In this document: positions 1 through 14,950 of the stretch, piece after piece
How positions within the stretch are numbered: the stretch's first letter is position 1
Layout of the letters: the number at the start of each line of letters is the position of its first letter
NCBI RefSeq assembly: GCF_021155765.1
Contig: NC_060118.1
Coordinates: 9,297,646 to 9,361,645, forward strand
Direction: 5' to 3'
From: Diprion similis
Lineage: Eukaryota > Arthropoda > Insecta > Hymenoptera > Diprionidae
DNA length: 64,000 bases
Notes under the pieces: model-generated
The model's database searches: none
Told to the model about the DNA's origin: nothing
What the model saw: only the letters and a program-made list of their open reading frames with translations
Position numbers and translations under genes: made by a program

Positions 1-3000
1 TTCTTGAGGACACTATTCCGACGTGATTTTGCGAGAGGAATCGATTGATCGCAGTCCAGATACGCTGCGAGCAACACCTGTAAAGTTACAGCCGAAAAAC
101 TGCAGATTTTCATCGTCATTTCTCTGCTGCTGGTCCTACGCTATTTTTCCTGTGTTTTTTGAGTTCCTGGGCGTCGAATTAGTCTAAAAAGCGTCCTACG
201 GATCGATTCCCAGACAAAAGATTTTTCGGCCAAAAAAAATCCAAGGCTAACCGCTTTGCATTTTTGGCGAAAATTTCGACGACTTTGAAAAGTGCTGCAA
301 TTAATTCTTTAGGACACTATTCCGACGTGATTTTGCGAGAGGAATCGATTGATCGCAGTCCCGATACGCTGCGAGCAACACCTGTAAAGTTACAGCCGAA
401 AAACTGCAGATTTTCATCGTCATTTCTCTGCTGCTGGTCCTACGCTATTTTTCCTGTGTTTTCTGAGTTCCTGGGCGTCGAATTAGTCTAAAAAGCGTCC
501 TACGGATCGATTCCCAGACAAAAGATTTTTCGGCCAAAAAAAATCCAAGGCTAACCCCTTTGCATTTTTGGCGAAAATTTCGACGACTTTGAAAAGTGCT
601 GCAATTAATTCTTTAGGACACTATTCCGACGTGATTTTGCGAGAGGAATCGATTGATCGCAGTCCCGATACGCTGCGAGGAACACCTGTAAAGTTACAGC
701 CGAAAAACTGCAGATTTTCATCGTCATTTCTCTGCTGCTGGTCCTACGCTATTTTTCCTGTGTTTTCTGAGTTCCTGGGCGTCGAATTAGTCTAAAAAGC
801 GTCCTACGGATCGATTCCCAGACAAAAGATTTTTCGGCCAAAAAAAATCCAAGGCTAACCCCTTTGCATTTTTGGCGAAAATTTCGACGACTTTGAAAAG
901 TGCTGCAATTAATTCTTTAGGACACTATTTCGACGTGATTTTGCGAGAGGAATCGATTGATCGCAGTCCCGATACGCTGCGAGCAACACCTGTAAAGTTA
1001 CAGCCGAAAAACTGCAGATTTTCATCGTCATTTCTCTGCTGCTGGTCCTACGCTATTTTTCCTGTGTTTTCTGAGTTCCTGGGCGTCGAATTAGTCTAAA
1101 AAGCGTCCTACGGATCGATTCCCAGACAAAAGATTTTTCGGCCAAAAAAAATCCAAGGCTAACCCCTTTGCATTTTTGGCGAAAATTTCGACGACTTTGA
1201 AAAGTGCTGCAATTAATTCTTTAGGACACTATTTCGACGTGATTTTGCGAGAGGAATCGATTGATCGCAGTCCCGATACGCTGCGAGCAACACCTGTAAA
1301 GTTACAGCCGAAAAACTGCAGATTTTCATCGTCATTTCTCTGCTGCTGGTCCTACGCTATTTTTCCTGTGTTTTCTGAGTTCCTGGGCGTCGAATTAGTC
1401 TAAAAAGCGTCCTACGGATCGATTCCCAGACAAAAGATTTTTCGGCCAAAAAAAATCCAAGGCTAACCCCTTTGCATTTTTGGCGAAAATTTCGACGACT
1501 TTGAAAAGTGCTGCAATTAATTCTTTAGGACACTATTCCGACGTGATTTTGCGAGAGGAATCGATTGATCGCAGTCCCGATACGCTGCGAGCAACACCTG
1601 TAAAGTTACAGCCGAAAAACTGCAGATTTTCATCGTGATTTCTCTGCTGCTGGTCCTACGCTATTTTTCATGTGTTTTCTGAGTTCCTGGGCGTCGAATT
1701 AGTCTAAAAAGCGTCCTACGGATCGATTCCCAGACAAAAGATTTTTCGGCCAAAAAAAATCCAAGGCTAACCCCTTTGCATTTTTGGCGAAAATTTCGAC
1801 GACTTTGAAAAGTGCTGCAAATAATTCTTTAGGACACTATTCCGACGTGATTTTGCGAGAGGAATCGATTGATCGCAGTCCCGATACGCTGCGAGCAACA
1901 CCTGTAAAGTTACAGCCGAAAAACTGCAGATTTTCATCGTGATTTCTCTGCTGCTGGTCCTACGCTATTTTTCATGTGTTTTCTGAGTTCCTGGGCGTCG
2001 AATTAGTCTAAAAAGCGTCCTACGGATCGATTCCCAGACAAAAGATTTTTCGGCCAAAAAAAATCCAAGGCTAACCCCTTTGCATTTTTGGCGAAAATTT
2101 CGACGACTTTGAAAAGTGCTGCAATTAATTCTTGAGGACACTATTCCGACGTGATTTTGCGAGAGGAATCGATTGATCGCAGTCCAGATACGCTGCGAGC
2201 AACACCTGTAAAGTTACAGCCGAAAAACTGCAGATTTTCATCGTCATTTCTCTGCTGCTGGTCCTACGCTATTTTTCCTGTGTTTTTTGAGTTCCTGGGC
2301 GTCGAATTAGTCTAAAAAGCGTCCTACGGATCGATTCCCAGACAAAAGATTTTTCGGCCAAAAAAAATCCAAGGCTAACCGCTTTGCATTTTTGGCGAAA
2401 ATTTCGACGACTTTGAAAAGTGCTGCAATTAATTCTTTAGGACACTATTCCGACGTGATTTTGCGAGAGGAATCGATTGATCGCAGTCCCGATACGCTGC
2501 GAGCAACACCTGTAAAGTTACAGCCGAAAAACTGCAGATTTTCATCGTCATTTCTCTGCTGCTGGTCCTACGCTATTTTTCCTGTGTTTTCTGAGTTCCT
2601 GGGCGTCGAATTAGTCTAAAAAGCGTCCTACGGATCGATTCCCAGACAAAAGATTTTTCGGCCAAAAAAAATCCAAGGCTAACCCCTTTGCATTTTTGGC
2701 GAAAATTTCGACGACTTTGAAAAGTGCTGCAATTAATTCTTTAGGACACTATTCCGACGTGATTTTGCGAGAGGAATCGATTGATCGCAGTCCCGATACG
2801 CTGCGAGGAACACCTGTAAAGTTACAGCCGAAAAACTGCAGATTTTCATCGTCATTTCTCTGCTGCTGGTCCTACGCTATTTTTCCTGTGTTTTCTGAGT
2901 TCCTGGGCGTCGAATTAGTCTAAAAAGCGTCCTACGGATCGATTCCCAGACAAAAGATTTTTCGGCCAAAAAAAATCCAAGGCTAACCCCTTTGCATTTT

Positions 3001-6000
3001 TGGCGAAAATTTCGACGACTTTGAAAAGTGCTGCAATTAATTCTTTAGGACACTATTCCGACGTGATTTTGCGAGAGGAATCGATTGATCGCAGTCCCGA
3101 TACGCTGCGAGCAACACCTGTAAAGTTACAGCCGAAAAACTGCAGATTTTCATCGTCATTTCTCTGCTGCTGGTCCTACGCTATTTTTCCTGTGTTTTCT
3201 GAGTTCCTGGGCGTCGAATTAGTCTAAAAAGCGTCCTACGGATCGATTCCCAGACAAAAGATTTTTCGGCCAAAAAAAATCCAAGGCTAACCCCTTTGCA
3301 TTTTTGGCGAAAATTTCGACGACTTTGAAAAGTGCTGCAATTAATTCTTTAGGACACTATTTCGACGTGATTTTGCGAGAGGAATCGATTGATCGCAGTC
3401 CCGATACGCTGCGAGCAACACCTGTAAAGTTACAGCCGAAAAACTGCAGATTTTCATCGTCATTTCTCTGCTGCTGGTCCTACGCTATTTTTCCTGTGTT
3501 TTCTGAGTTCCTGGGCGTCGAATTAGTCTAAAAAGCGTCCTACGGATCGATTCCCAGACAAAAGATTTTTCGGCCAAAAAAAATCCAAGGCTAACCCCTT
3601 TGCATTTTTGGCGAAAATTTCGACGACTTTGAAAAGTGCTGCAATTAATTCTTTAGGACACTATTCCGACGTGATTTTGCGAGAGGAATCGATTGATCGC
3701 AGTCCCGATACGCTGCGAGCAACACCTGTAAAGTTACAGCCGAAAAACTGCAGATTTTCATCGTGATTTCTCTGCTGCTGGTCCTACGCTATTTTTCATG
3801 TGTTTTCTGAGTTCCTGGGCGTCGAATTAGTCTAAAAAGCGTCCTACGGATCGATTCCCAGACAAAAGATTTTTCGGCCAAAAAAAATCCAAGGCTAACC
3901 CCTTTGCATTTTTGGCGAAAATTTCGACGACTTTGAAAAGTGCTGCAAATAATTCTTTAGGACACTATTCCGACGTGATTTTGCGAGAGGAATCGATTGA
4001 TCGCAGTCCCGATACGCTGCGAGCAACACCTGTAAAGTTACAGCCGAAAAACTGCAGATTTTCATCGTGATTTCTCTGCTGCTGGTCCTACGCTATTTTT
4101 CATGTGTTTTCTGAGTTCCTGGGCGTCGAATTAGTCTAAAAAGCGTCCTACGGATCGATTCCCAGACAAAAGATTTTTCGGCCAAAAAAAATCCAAGGCT
4201 AACCCCTTTGCATTTTTGGCGAAAATTTCGACGACTTTGAAAAGTGCTGCAATTAATTCTTGAGGACACTATTCCGACGTGATTTTGCGAGAGGAATCGA
4301 TTGATCGCAGTCCAGATACGCTGCGAGCAACACCTGTAAAGTTACAGCCGAAAAACTGCAGATTTTCATCGTCATTTCTCTGCTGCTGGTCCTACGCTAT
4401 TTTTCCTGTGTTTTTTGAGTTCCTGGGCGTCGAATTAGTCTAAAAAGCGTCCTACGGATCGATTCCCAGACAAAAGATTTTTCGGCCAAAAAAAATCCAA
4501 GGCTAACCGCTTTGCATTTTTGGCGAAAATTTCGACGACTTTGAAAAGTGCTGCAATTAATTCTTTAGGACACTATTCCGACGTGATTTTGCGAGAGGAA
4601 TCGATTGATCGCAGTCCCGATACGCTGCGAGCAACACCTGTAAAGTTACAGCCGAAAAACTGCAGATTTTCATCGTCATTTCTCTGCTGCTGGTCCTACG
4701 CTATTTTTCCTGTGTTTTCTGAGTTCCTGGGCGTCGAATTAGTCTAAAAAGCGTCCTACGGATCGATTCCCAGACAAAAGATTTTTCGGCCAAAAAAAAT
4801 CCAAGGCTAACCCCTTTGCATTTTTGGCGAAAATTTCGACGACTTTGAAAAGTGCTGCAATTAATTCTTTAGGACACTATTCCGACGTGATTTTGCGAGA
4901 GGAATCGATTGATCGCAGTCCCGATACGCTGCGAGGAACACCTGTAAAGTTACAGCCGAAAAACTGCAGATTTTCATCGTCATTTCTCTGCTGCTGGTCC
5001 TACGCTATTTTTCATGTGTTTTCTGAGTTCCTGGGCGTCGAATTAGTCTAAAAAGCGTCCTACGGATCGATTCCCAGACAAAAGATTTTTCGGCCAAAAA
5101 AAATCCAAGGCTAACCCCTTTGCATTTTTGGCGAAAATTTCGACGACTTTGAAAAGTGCTGCAATTAATTCTTTAGGACACTATTCCGACGTGATTTTGC
5201 GAGAGGAATCGATTGATCGCAGTCCCGATACGCTGCGAGCAACACCTGTAAAGTTACAGCCGAAAAACTGCAGATTTTCATCGTCATTTCTCTGCTGCTG
5301 GTCCTACGCTATTTTTCCTGTGTTTTCTGAGTTCCTGGGCGTCGAATTAGTCTAAAAAGCGTCCTACGGATCGATTCCCAGACAAAAGATTTTTCGGCCA
5401 AAAAAAATCCAAGGCTAACCCCTTTGCATTTTTGGCGAAAATTTCGACGACTTTGAAAAGTGCTGCAATTAATTCTTTAGGACACTATTTCGACGTGATT
5501 TTGCGAGAGGAATCGATTGATCGCAGTCCCGATACGCTGCGAGCAACACCTGTAAAGTTACAGCCGAAAAACTGCAGATTTTCATCGTCATTTCTCTGCT
5601 GCTGGTCCTACGCTATTTTTCCTGTGTTTTCTGAGTTCCTGGGCGTCGAATTAGTCTAAAAAGCGTCCTACGGATCGATTCCCAGACAAAAGATTTTTCG
5701 GCCAAAAAAAATCCAAGGCTAACCCCTTTGCATTTTTGGCGAAAATTTCGACGACTTTGAAAAGTGCTGCAAATAATTCTTTAGGACACTATTTCGACGT
5801 GATTTTGCGAGAGGAATCGATTGATCGCAGTCCCGATACGCTGCGAGCAACACCTGTAAAGTTACAGCCGAAAAACTGCAGATTTTCATCGTCATTTCTC
5901 TGCTGCTGGTCCTACGCTATTTTTCCTGTGTTTTCTGAGTTCCTGGGCGTCGAATTAGTCTAAAAAGCGTCCTACGGATCGATTCCCAGACAAAAGATTT

Positions 6001-9000
6001 TTCGGCCAAAAAAAATCCAAGGCTAACCCCTTTGCATTTTTGGCGAAAATTTCGACGACTTTGAAAAGTGCTGCAAATAATTCTTTAGGACACTATTTCG
6101 ACGTGATTTTGCGAGAGGAATCGATTGATCGCAGTCCCGATACGCTGCGAGCAACACCTGTAAAGTTACAGCCGAAAAACTGCAGATTTTCATCGTCATT
6201 TCTCTGCTGCTGGTCCTACGCTATTTTTCCTGTGTTTTCTGAGTTCCTGGGCGTCGAATTAGTCTAAAAAGCGTCCTACGGATCGATTCCCAGACAAAAG
6301 ATTTTTCGGCCAAAAAAAATCCAAGGCTAACCCCTTTGCATTTTTGGCGAAAATTTCGACGACTTTGAAAAGTGCTGCAATTAATTCTTGAGGACACTAT
6401 TCCGACGTGATTTTGCGAGAGGAATCGATTGATCGCAGTCCAGATACGCTGCGAGCAACACCTGTAAAGTTACAGCCGAAAAACTGCAGATTTTCATCGT
6501 CATTTCTCTGCTGCTGGTCCTACGCTATTTTTCCTGTGTTTTTTGAGTTCCTGGGCGTCGAATTAGTCTAAAAAGCGTCCTACGGATCGATTCCCAGACA
6601 AAAGATTTTTCGGCCAAAAAAAATCCAAGGCTAACCGCTTTGCATTTTTGGCGAAAATTTCGACGACTTTGAAAAGTGCTGCAATTAATTCTTTAGGACA
6701 CTATTCCGACGTGATTTTGCGAGAGGAATCGATTGATCGCAGTCCCGATACGCTGCGAGCAACACCTGTAAAGTTACAGCCGAAAAACTGCAGATTTTCA
6801 TCGTCATTTCTCTGCTGCTGGTCCTACGCTATTTTTCCTGTGTTTTCTGAGTTCCTGGGCGTCGAATTAGTCTAAAAAGCGTCCTACGGATCGATTCCCA
6901 GACAAAAGATTTTTCGGCCAAAAAAAATCCAAGGCTAACCCCTTTGCATTTTTGGCGAAAATTTCGACGACTTTGAAAAGTGCTGCAATTAATTCTTTAG
7001 GACACTATTCCGACGTGATTTTGCGAGAGGAATCGATTGATCGCAGTCCCGATACGCTGCGAGGAACACCTGTAAAGTTACAGCCGAAAAACTGCAGATT
7101 TTCATCGTCATTTCTCTGCTGCTGGTCCTACGCTATTTTTCCTGTGTTTTCTGAGTTCCTGGGCGTCGAATTACTCTAAAAAGCGTCCTACGGATCGATT
7201 CCCAGACAAAAGATTTTTCGGCCAAAAAAAATCCAAGGCTAACCCCTTTGCATTTTTGGCGAAAATTTCGACGACTTTGAAAAGTGCTGCAATTAATTCT
7301 TTAGGACACTATTTCGACGTGATTTTGCGAGAGGAATCGATTGATCGCAGTCCCGATACGCTGCGAGCAACACCTGTAAAGTTACAGCCGAAAAACTGCA
7401 GATTTTCATCGTCATTTCTCTGCTGCTGGTCCTACGCTATTTTTCCTGTGTTTTCTGAGTTCCTGGGCGTCGAATTAGTCTAAAAAGCGTCCTACGGATC
7501 GATTCCCAGACAAAAGATTTTTCGGCCAAAAAAAATCCAAGGCTAACCCCTTTGCATTTTTGGCGAAAATTTCGACGACTTTGAAAAGTGCTGCAATTAA
7601 TTCTTTAGGACACTATTTCGACGTGATTTTGCGAGAGGAATCGATTGATCGCAGTCCCGATACGCTGCGAGCAACACCTGTAAAGTTACAGCCGAAAAAC
7701 TGCAGATTTTCATCGTCATTTCTCTGCTGCTGGTCCTACGCTATTTTTCCTGTGTTTTCTGAGTTCCTGGGCGTCGAATTAGTCTAAAAAGCGTCCTACG
7801 GATCGATTCCCAGACAAAAGATTTTTCGGCCAAAAAAAATCCAAGGCTAACCCCTTTGCATTTTTGGCGAAAATTTCGACGACTTTGAAAAGTGCTGCAA
7901 TTAATTCTTTAGGACACTATTCCGACGTGATTTTGCGAGAGGAATCGATTGATCGCAGTCCCGATACGCTGCGAGCAACACCTGTAAAGTTACAGCCGAA
8001 AAACTGCAGATTTTCATCGTGATTTCTCTGCTGCTGGTCCTACGCTATTTTTCATGTGTTTTCTGAGTTCCTGGGCGTCGAATTAGTCTAAAAAGCGTCC
8101 TACGGATCGATTCCCAGACAAAAGATTTTTCGGCCAAAAAAAATCCAAGGCTAACCCCTTTGCATTTTTGGCGAAAATTTCGACGACTTTGAAAAGTGCT
8201 GCAAATAATTCTTTAGGACACTATTCCGACGTGATTTTGCGAGAGGAATCGATTGATCGCAGTCCCGATACGCTGCGAGCAACACCTGTAAAGTTACAGC
8301 CGAAAAACTGCAGATTTTCATCGTGATTTCTCTGCTGCTGGTCCTACGCTATTTTTCATGTGTTTTCTGAGTTCCTGGGCGTCGAATTAGTCTAAAAAGC
8401 GTCCTACGGATCGATTCCCAGACAAAAGATTTTTCGGCCAAAAAAAATCCAAGGCTAACCCCTTTGCATTTTTGGCGAAAATTTCGACGACTTTGAAAAG
8501 TGCTGCAATTAATTCTTGAGGACACTATTCCGACGTGATTTTGCGAGAGGAATCGATTGATCGCAGTCCAGATACGCTGCGAGCAACACCTGTAAAGTTA
8601 CAGCCGAAAAACTGCAGATTTTCATCGTCATTTCTCTGCTGCTGGTCCTACGCTATTTTTCCTGTGTTTTTTGAGTTCCTGGGCGTCGAATTAGTCTAAA
8701 AAGCGTCCTACGGATCGATTCCCAGACAAAAGATTTTTCGGCCAAAAAAAATCCAAGGCTAACCGCTTTGCATTTTTGGCGAAAATTTCGACGACTTTGA
8801 AAAGTGCTGCAATTAATTCTTTAGGACACTATTCCGACGTGATTTTGCGAGAGGAATCGATTGATCGCAGTCCCGATACGCTGCGAGCAACACCTGTAAA
8901 GTTACAGCCGAAAAACTGCAGATTTTCATCGTCATTTCTCTGCTGCTGGTCCTACGCTATTTTTCCTGTGTTTTCTGAGTTCCTGGGCGTCGAATTAGTC

Positions 9001-10818
9001 TAAAAAGCGTCCTACGGATCGATTCCCAGACAAAAGATTTTTCGGCCAAAAAAAATCCAAGGCTAACCCCTTTGCATTTTTGGCGAAAATTTCGACGACT
9101 TTGAAAAGTGCTGCAATTAATTCTTTAGGACACTATTCCGACGTGATTTTGCGAGAGGAATCGATTGATCGCAGTCCCGATACGCTGCGAGGAACACCTG
9201 TAAAGTTACAGCCGAAAAACTGCAGATTTTCATCGTCATTTCTCTGCTGCTGGTCCTACGCTATTTTTCATGTGTTTTCTGAGTTCCTGGGCGTCGAATT
9301 AGTCTAAAAAGCGTCCTACGGATCGATTCCCAGACAAAAGATTTTTCGGCCAAAAAAAATCCAAGGCTAACCCCTTTGCATTTTTGGCGAAAATTTCGAC
9401 GACTTTGAAAAGTGCTGCAATTAATTCTTTAGGACACTATTCCGACGTGATTTTGCGAGAGGAATCGATTGATCGCAGTCCCGATACGCTGCGAGCAACA
9501 CCTGTAAAGTTACAGCCGAAAAACTGCAGATTTTCATCGTCATTTCTCTGCTGCTGGTCCTACGCTATTTTTCCTGTGTTTTCTGAGTTCCTGGGCGTCG
9601 AATTAGTCTAAAAAGCGTCCTACGGATCGATTCCCAGACAAAAGATTTTTCGGCCAAAAAAAATCCAAGGCTAACCCCTTTGCATTTTTGGCGAAAATTT
9701 CGACGACTTTGAAAAGTGCTGCAATTAATTCTTTAGGACACTATTTCGACGTGATTTTGCGAGAGGAATCGATTGATCGCAGTCCCGATACGCTGCGAGC
9801 AACACCTGTAAAGTTACAGCCGAAAAACTGCAGATTTTCATCGTCATTTCTCTGCTGCTGGTCCTACGCTATTTTTCCTGTGTTTTCTGAGTTCCTGGGC
9901 GTCGAATTAGTCTAAAAAGCGTCCTACGGATCGATTCCCAGACAAAAGATTTTTCGGCCAAAAAAAATCCAAGGCTAACCCCTTTGCATTTTTGGCGAAA
10001 ATTTCGACGACTTTGAAAAGTGCTGCAAATAATTCTTTAGGACACTATTTCGACGTGATTTTGCGAGAGGAATCGATTGATCGCAGTCCCGATACGCTGC
10101 GAGCAACACCTGTAAAGTTACAGCCGAAAAACTGCAGATTTTCATCGTCATTTCTCTGCTGCTGGTCCTACGCTATTTTTCCTGTGTTTTCTGAGTTCCT
10201 GGGCGTCGAAGTAGTCTAAAAAGCGTCCTACGGATCGATTCCCAGACAAAAGATTTTTCGGCCAAAAAAAATCCAAGGCTAACCCCTTTGCATTTTTGGC
10301 GAAAATTTCGACGACTTTGAAAAGTGCTGCAAATAATTCTTTAGGACACTATTTCGACGTGATTTTGCGAGAGGAATCGATTGATCGCAGTCCCGATACG
10401 CTGCGAGCAACACCTGTAAAGTTACAGCCGAAAAACTGCAGATTTTCATCGTCATTTCTCTGCTGCTGGTCCTACGCTATTTTTCCTGTGTTTTCTGAGT
10501 TCCTGGGCGTCGAATTAGTCTAAAAAGCGTCCTACGGATCGATTCCCAGACAAAAGATTTTTCGGCCAAAAAAAATCCAAGGCTAACCCCTTTGCATTTT
10601 TGGCGAAAATTTCGACGACTTTGAAAAGTGCTGCAATTAATTCTTTAGGACACTATTCCGACGTGATTTTGCGAGAGGAAACGATTGATCGCAGTCCCGA
10701 TACGCTGCGAGCAACACCTGTAAAGTTACAGCCGAAAAACTGCAGATTTTCATCGTCATTTCTCTGCTGCTGGGCCCACGCTATATATGATGTGTTTCTC
10801 GAGTCCCTGGGCGTCTAA
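1..10818. repeat. 304-bp satellite array with 7-monomer (2128-bp) higher-order repeat
   Basis: About 35 full 304-bp monomers in direct tandem plus a partial last one; the array enters from the left window edge. A diagnostic monomer (cttgagg in place of ctttagg, ccagata in place of cccgata, a t-rich tgtttttt) recurs with the phrase ttcttgagga at 1, 2129, 4257, 6385 and 8513, exactly 2128 bp (7 x 304) apart. The array is therefore a higher-order repeat of five heptamer blocks, with no indels visible across 10.6 kb. Each monomer has a PstI site (ctgcag) inside a near-palindrome and two ATCGAT motifs. The 75-codon open frames in most monomers begin at TTG, and 304 is not a multiple of 3, so they are not treated as genes. 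This is satellite DNA by structure; a centromeric or pericentromeric role is inference only. Confidence 0.98.
10641..10818. repeat. Diverged terminal satellite monomer (array edge)
   Basis: After the fifth 2128-bp block the next unit starts normally (ttctttagga). It then accumulates changes: an A in the usual gaatcgatt stretch, then gggcccacgctatatatgatg where other units read ggtcctacgctatttttcctg, and a stop at gtctaatta. Satellite similarity stops near 10818 and single-copy sequence follows. Decay of the outermost monomer is typical of tandem arrays. Confidence 0.85.
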
Positions 10819-11777
10819 TTACTACAAATTCTGTGTACGAAGTCCACTTCTTAGCCGAGTTGAAAATTTCAAGTGTATACACGTTTTGACGGGACTTTGA
10901 AAACCATCGAATGCAGTTACAGTGAATATGTTTTTAAAAAATTTTCAACCCCACCCTCAAATCCAAGTGTAACGTTATGTTAATTTCAATGGGATTTGTC
11001 GGGATCACGATCATTGTTAATCTCCTCGAAATAAGCTCTATTTTTTTCATCCTCATAACTATCAACAAATTCATTCTGTGATTTTTCGTGCGCACGGTTT
11101 ATATCGTCAATCTTCATTGTTTCACACCAAGTAACCGATATACAACATCTGCCCTAATTTCTCAACCAGGAAGCTGCTGTTCCAAAATGTTGTTATAAAC
11201 AAACTAAAACATATAAAACATAATCCACTCCAGCCGTCCCTGTGCCAGAAAATACAGATGAGAATCGGGGATTGTTGCAAAAAAGGACATTGCTGTAAAA
11301 AAAAATAAAAAAAAACCCATACCATGACACGATGATGGGTATAATTATTCGGACTATGTGCTGATGTATACGCTTCGCTTATTGCCATAGAGTGAAAATA
11401 TACGTGCTGATTGTACTGTTAACCGTAGGCAAGTACGTGTTTATATGTTACGTTGTTATTCCACGGATGGTGAGTTCACCTAGTTTCCACCGAGATTATG
11501 AAGTAACATGAATAACGCGTAATTTCAAACTAATTTTTTTACCCCTGGATAATTGCATCCTGTTCGGGTCACCGGGCTTACACCGGTAGATTCAATGCTT
11601 GGCCACCATAGGCAGAGGTATGGCTCTTTCATCGACTATTCGTCATTCCGTTTTCCATTTTCGCGATGGAACATCCGCGAGTCGGTATAGAAACGTTTTA
11701 ATAAGTGTTTGAAAGACAACCGATCAATTACTTTTCACTCGATTTTTCACGCTGATTATTGATAAAAATTTGGAATA
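10819..11777. other. Spacer between satellite and first gene
   Basis: AT-rich single-copy sequence of about 960 bp. I see no supportable gene. An 88-codon open frame on the minus strand (11122-11388) is rich in Phe, Ile and Trp and matches no family I know. The promoter and 5' UTR of the gene starting at 11778 must lie here, but I could not identify a core promoter with confidence. Confidence 0.6.
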
Positions 11778-13950
<2,173 letters not shown>

Positions 13951-14188
13951 TTGCAGTCTTGAATTTACTATATACATACATACACACACCTTATTTTCTA
14001 AGTTTAAAAACATTTATACATACATTCAATTAATTTATACATTTATCACGATAATTAAATTTATTTTACCTACTCATGGGCATGAAAAAAAAAAAGAAAA
14101 AAAAAACAGAAAAGAAACGAAAACGTCACGTAGAAAAAAAACGTTGATTTATTTCATATCGATTGTATCGAAAATACTACACAGATAT
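13951..14188. terminator. Convergent 3' ends of the Cys-rich gene and UTP11
   Basis: Short AT-rich spacer between two stop codons facing each other. On the minus strand AATAAA (complement of tttatt at 14148-14153) lies about 36 bases after the UTP11 stop and is the best poly-A signal. No canonical AATAAA is clear for the plus-strand gene. An A/G-rich low-complexity patch occupies 14082-14140. Confidence 0.5.
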
Positions 14189-14950
14189 TCATCGTTTCCG
14201 TTGAAATTTCCATTGAAAGATGGGTGGCCCGTCGGGTGTTCCAGGTTTGACTTGCTTAGGGTTGGGGACCTTTTTATCTTGTAACGCTCGTTTTATTTCA
14301 ATTTTCTGCTGCACGATCGACAGTTCTCTTTCGCGGTCGATACGCTTGTGTAATTCCTTGTAAGCCATGTGTTTCTGCTGCTCCATTTTTGCCAGCATTT
14401 TTTCATCGATATCTGGTAGCTTCATTTCCTTCAGCTTGGACAGTTTTGGTCTATTCGTTCGCCGGTCAAGCAGCGTCGCATGCGTGTCTAGCCTCTTGGC
14501 CACGTCGAAAGACTTCACTTCATTCCCATCGTCAGCAAAGAACGTGTGCTTATTTCTGGTCTCGTTAGCCGCATCGATCATGTGTAGCTGGCTCTGTAGT
14601 TTGTCGATTTTTTTTGCCTCGATGTTCCTCTTGTAAGAAACATATCTGATGTCCTGAGTCTCCATTAGTTTTATCTGATCCGGCGTGTGCTCCTCTGCCT
14701 TTTCCTTTTCTCTGTGAATTCCATTACGAAGCTTCGCGTTTATCATGTGAAAGTAGAACTCGTCTGGATTCTTGTTCAGCGCTCGCTTACGCAGCAGCTT
14801 TATCGTCGATTGTTTCTCATGGTAATCCGTAGCCCTCGCTACATAATCCTTCTTCTTTTCCAGCAGACCCAAGTGCGATCTGCTTTCCGGCTGGTGACGC
14901 TCTCGATGAGTTTTTTGGTTCGCCTTTGCCGCTCTTTTCCATGACGACAT
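14189..14950 (-). CDS. UTP11: UTP11-like, U3 snoRNA-associated small-subunit processome protein
   Basis: A single uninterrupted 253-codon frame from ATG at 14950 to TGA at 14189. The sequence is basic throughout and family-typical from its start: SSWKRAAKANQKTHRERHQP, then HLGLLEKKKDYVARA, KNPDEFYFHM, AKKIDKLQSQLHMID and a C-terminal KFQRKR. Length matches the roughly 250-residue UTP11 family. UTP11 is a component of the U3-containing SSU processome, acting in the nucleolus on 18S rRNA maturation. On this strand the bases just before the ATG read ttccag then gtgagaaag, so a 5' UTR splice site may lie there; the coding part is intronless. It converges with the Cys-rich gene and is head-to-head with TRPM. 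Confidence 0.95.
   Translation of the reverse strand: MSSWKRAAKANQKTHRERHQPESRSHLGLLEKKKDYVARATDYHEKQSTIKLLRKRALNKNPDEFYFHMINAKLRNGIHREKEKAEEHTPDQIKLMETQDIRYVSYKRNIEAKKIDKLQSQLHMIDAANETRNKHTFFADDGNEVKSFDVAKRLDTHATLLDRRTNRPKLSKLKEMKLPDIDEKMLAKMEQQKHMAYKELHKRIDRERELSIVQQKIEIKRALQDKKVPNPKQVKPGTPDGPPIFQWKFQRKR

Noticed and set aside
1-10640. CRISPR-like array
   Set aside because: The repeats are contiguous 304-bp satellite monomers without spacers, in a eukaryotic genome.
264-10818. About 25 nearly identical 75-codon frames taken as a tandem gene family
   Set aside because: They start at TTG, not ATG, repeat with the 304-bp satellite period, are closed in several monomers, and have no gene context.
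11122-11388. 88-codon minus-strand frame beside the satellite
   Set aside because: Hydrophobic low-complexity sequence with no family resemblance, no splice partners and no promoter evidence.
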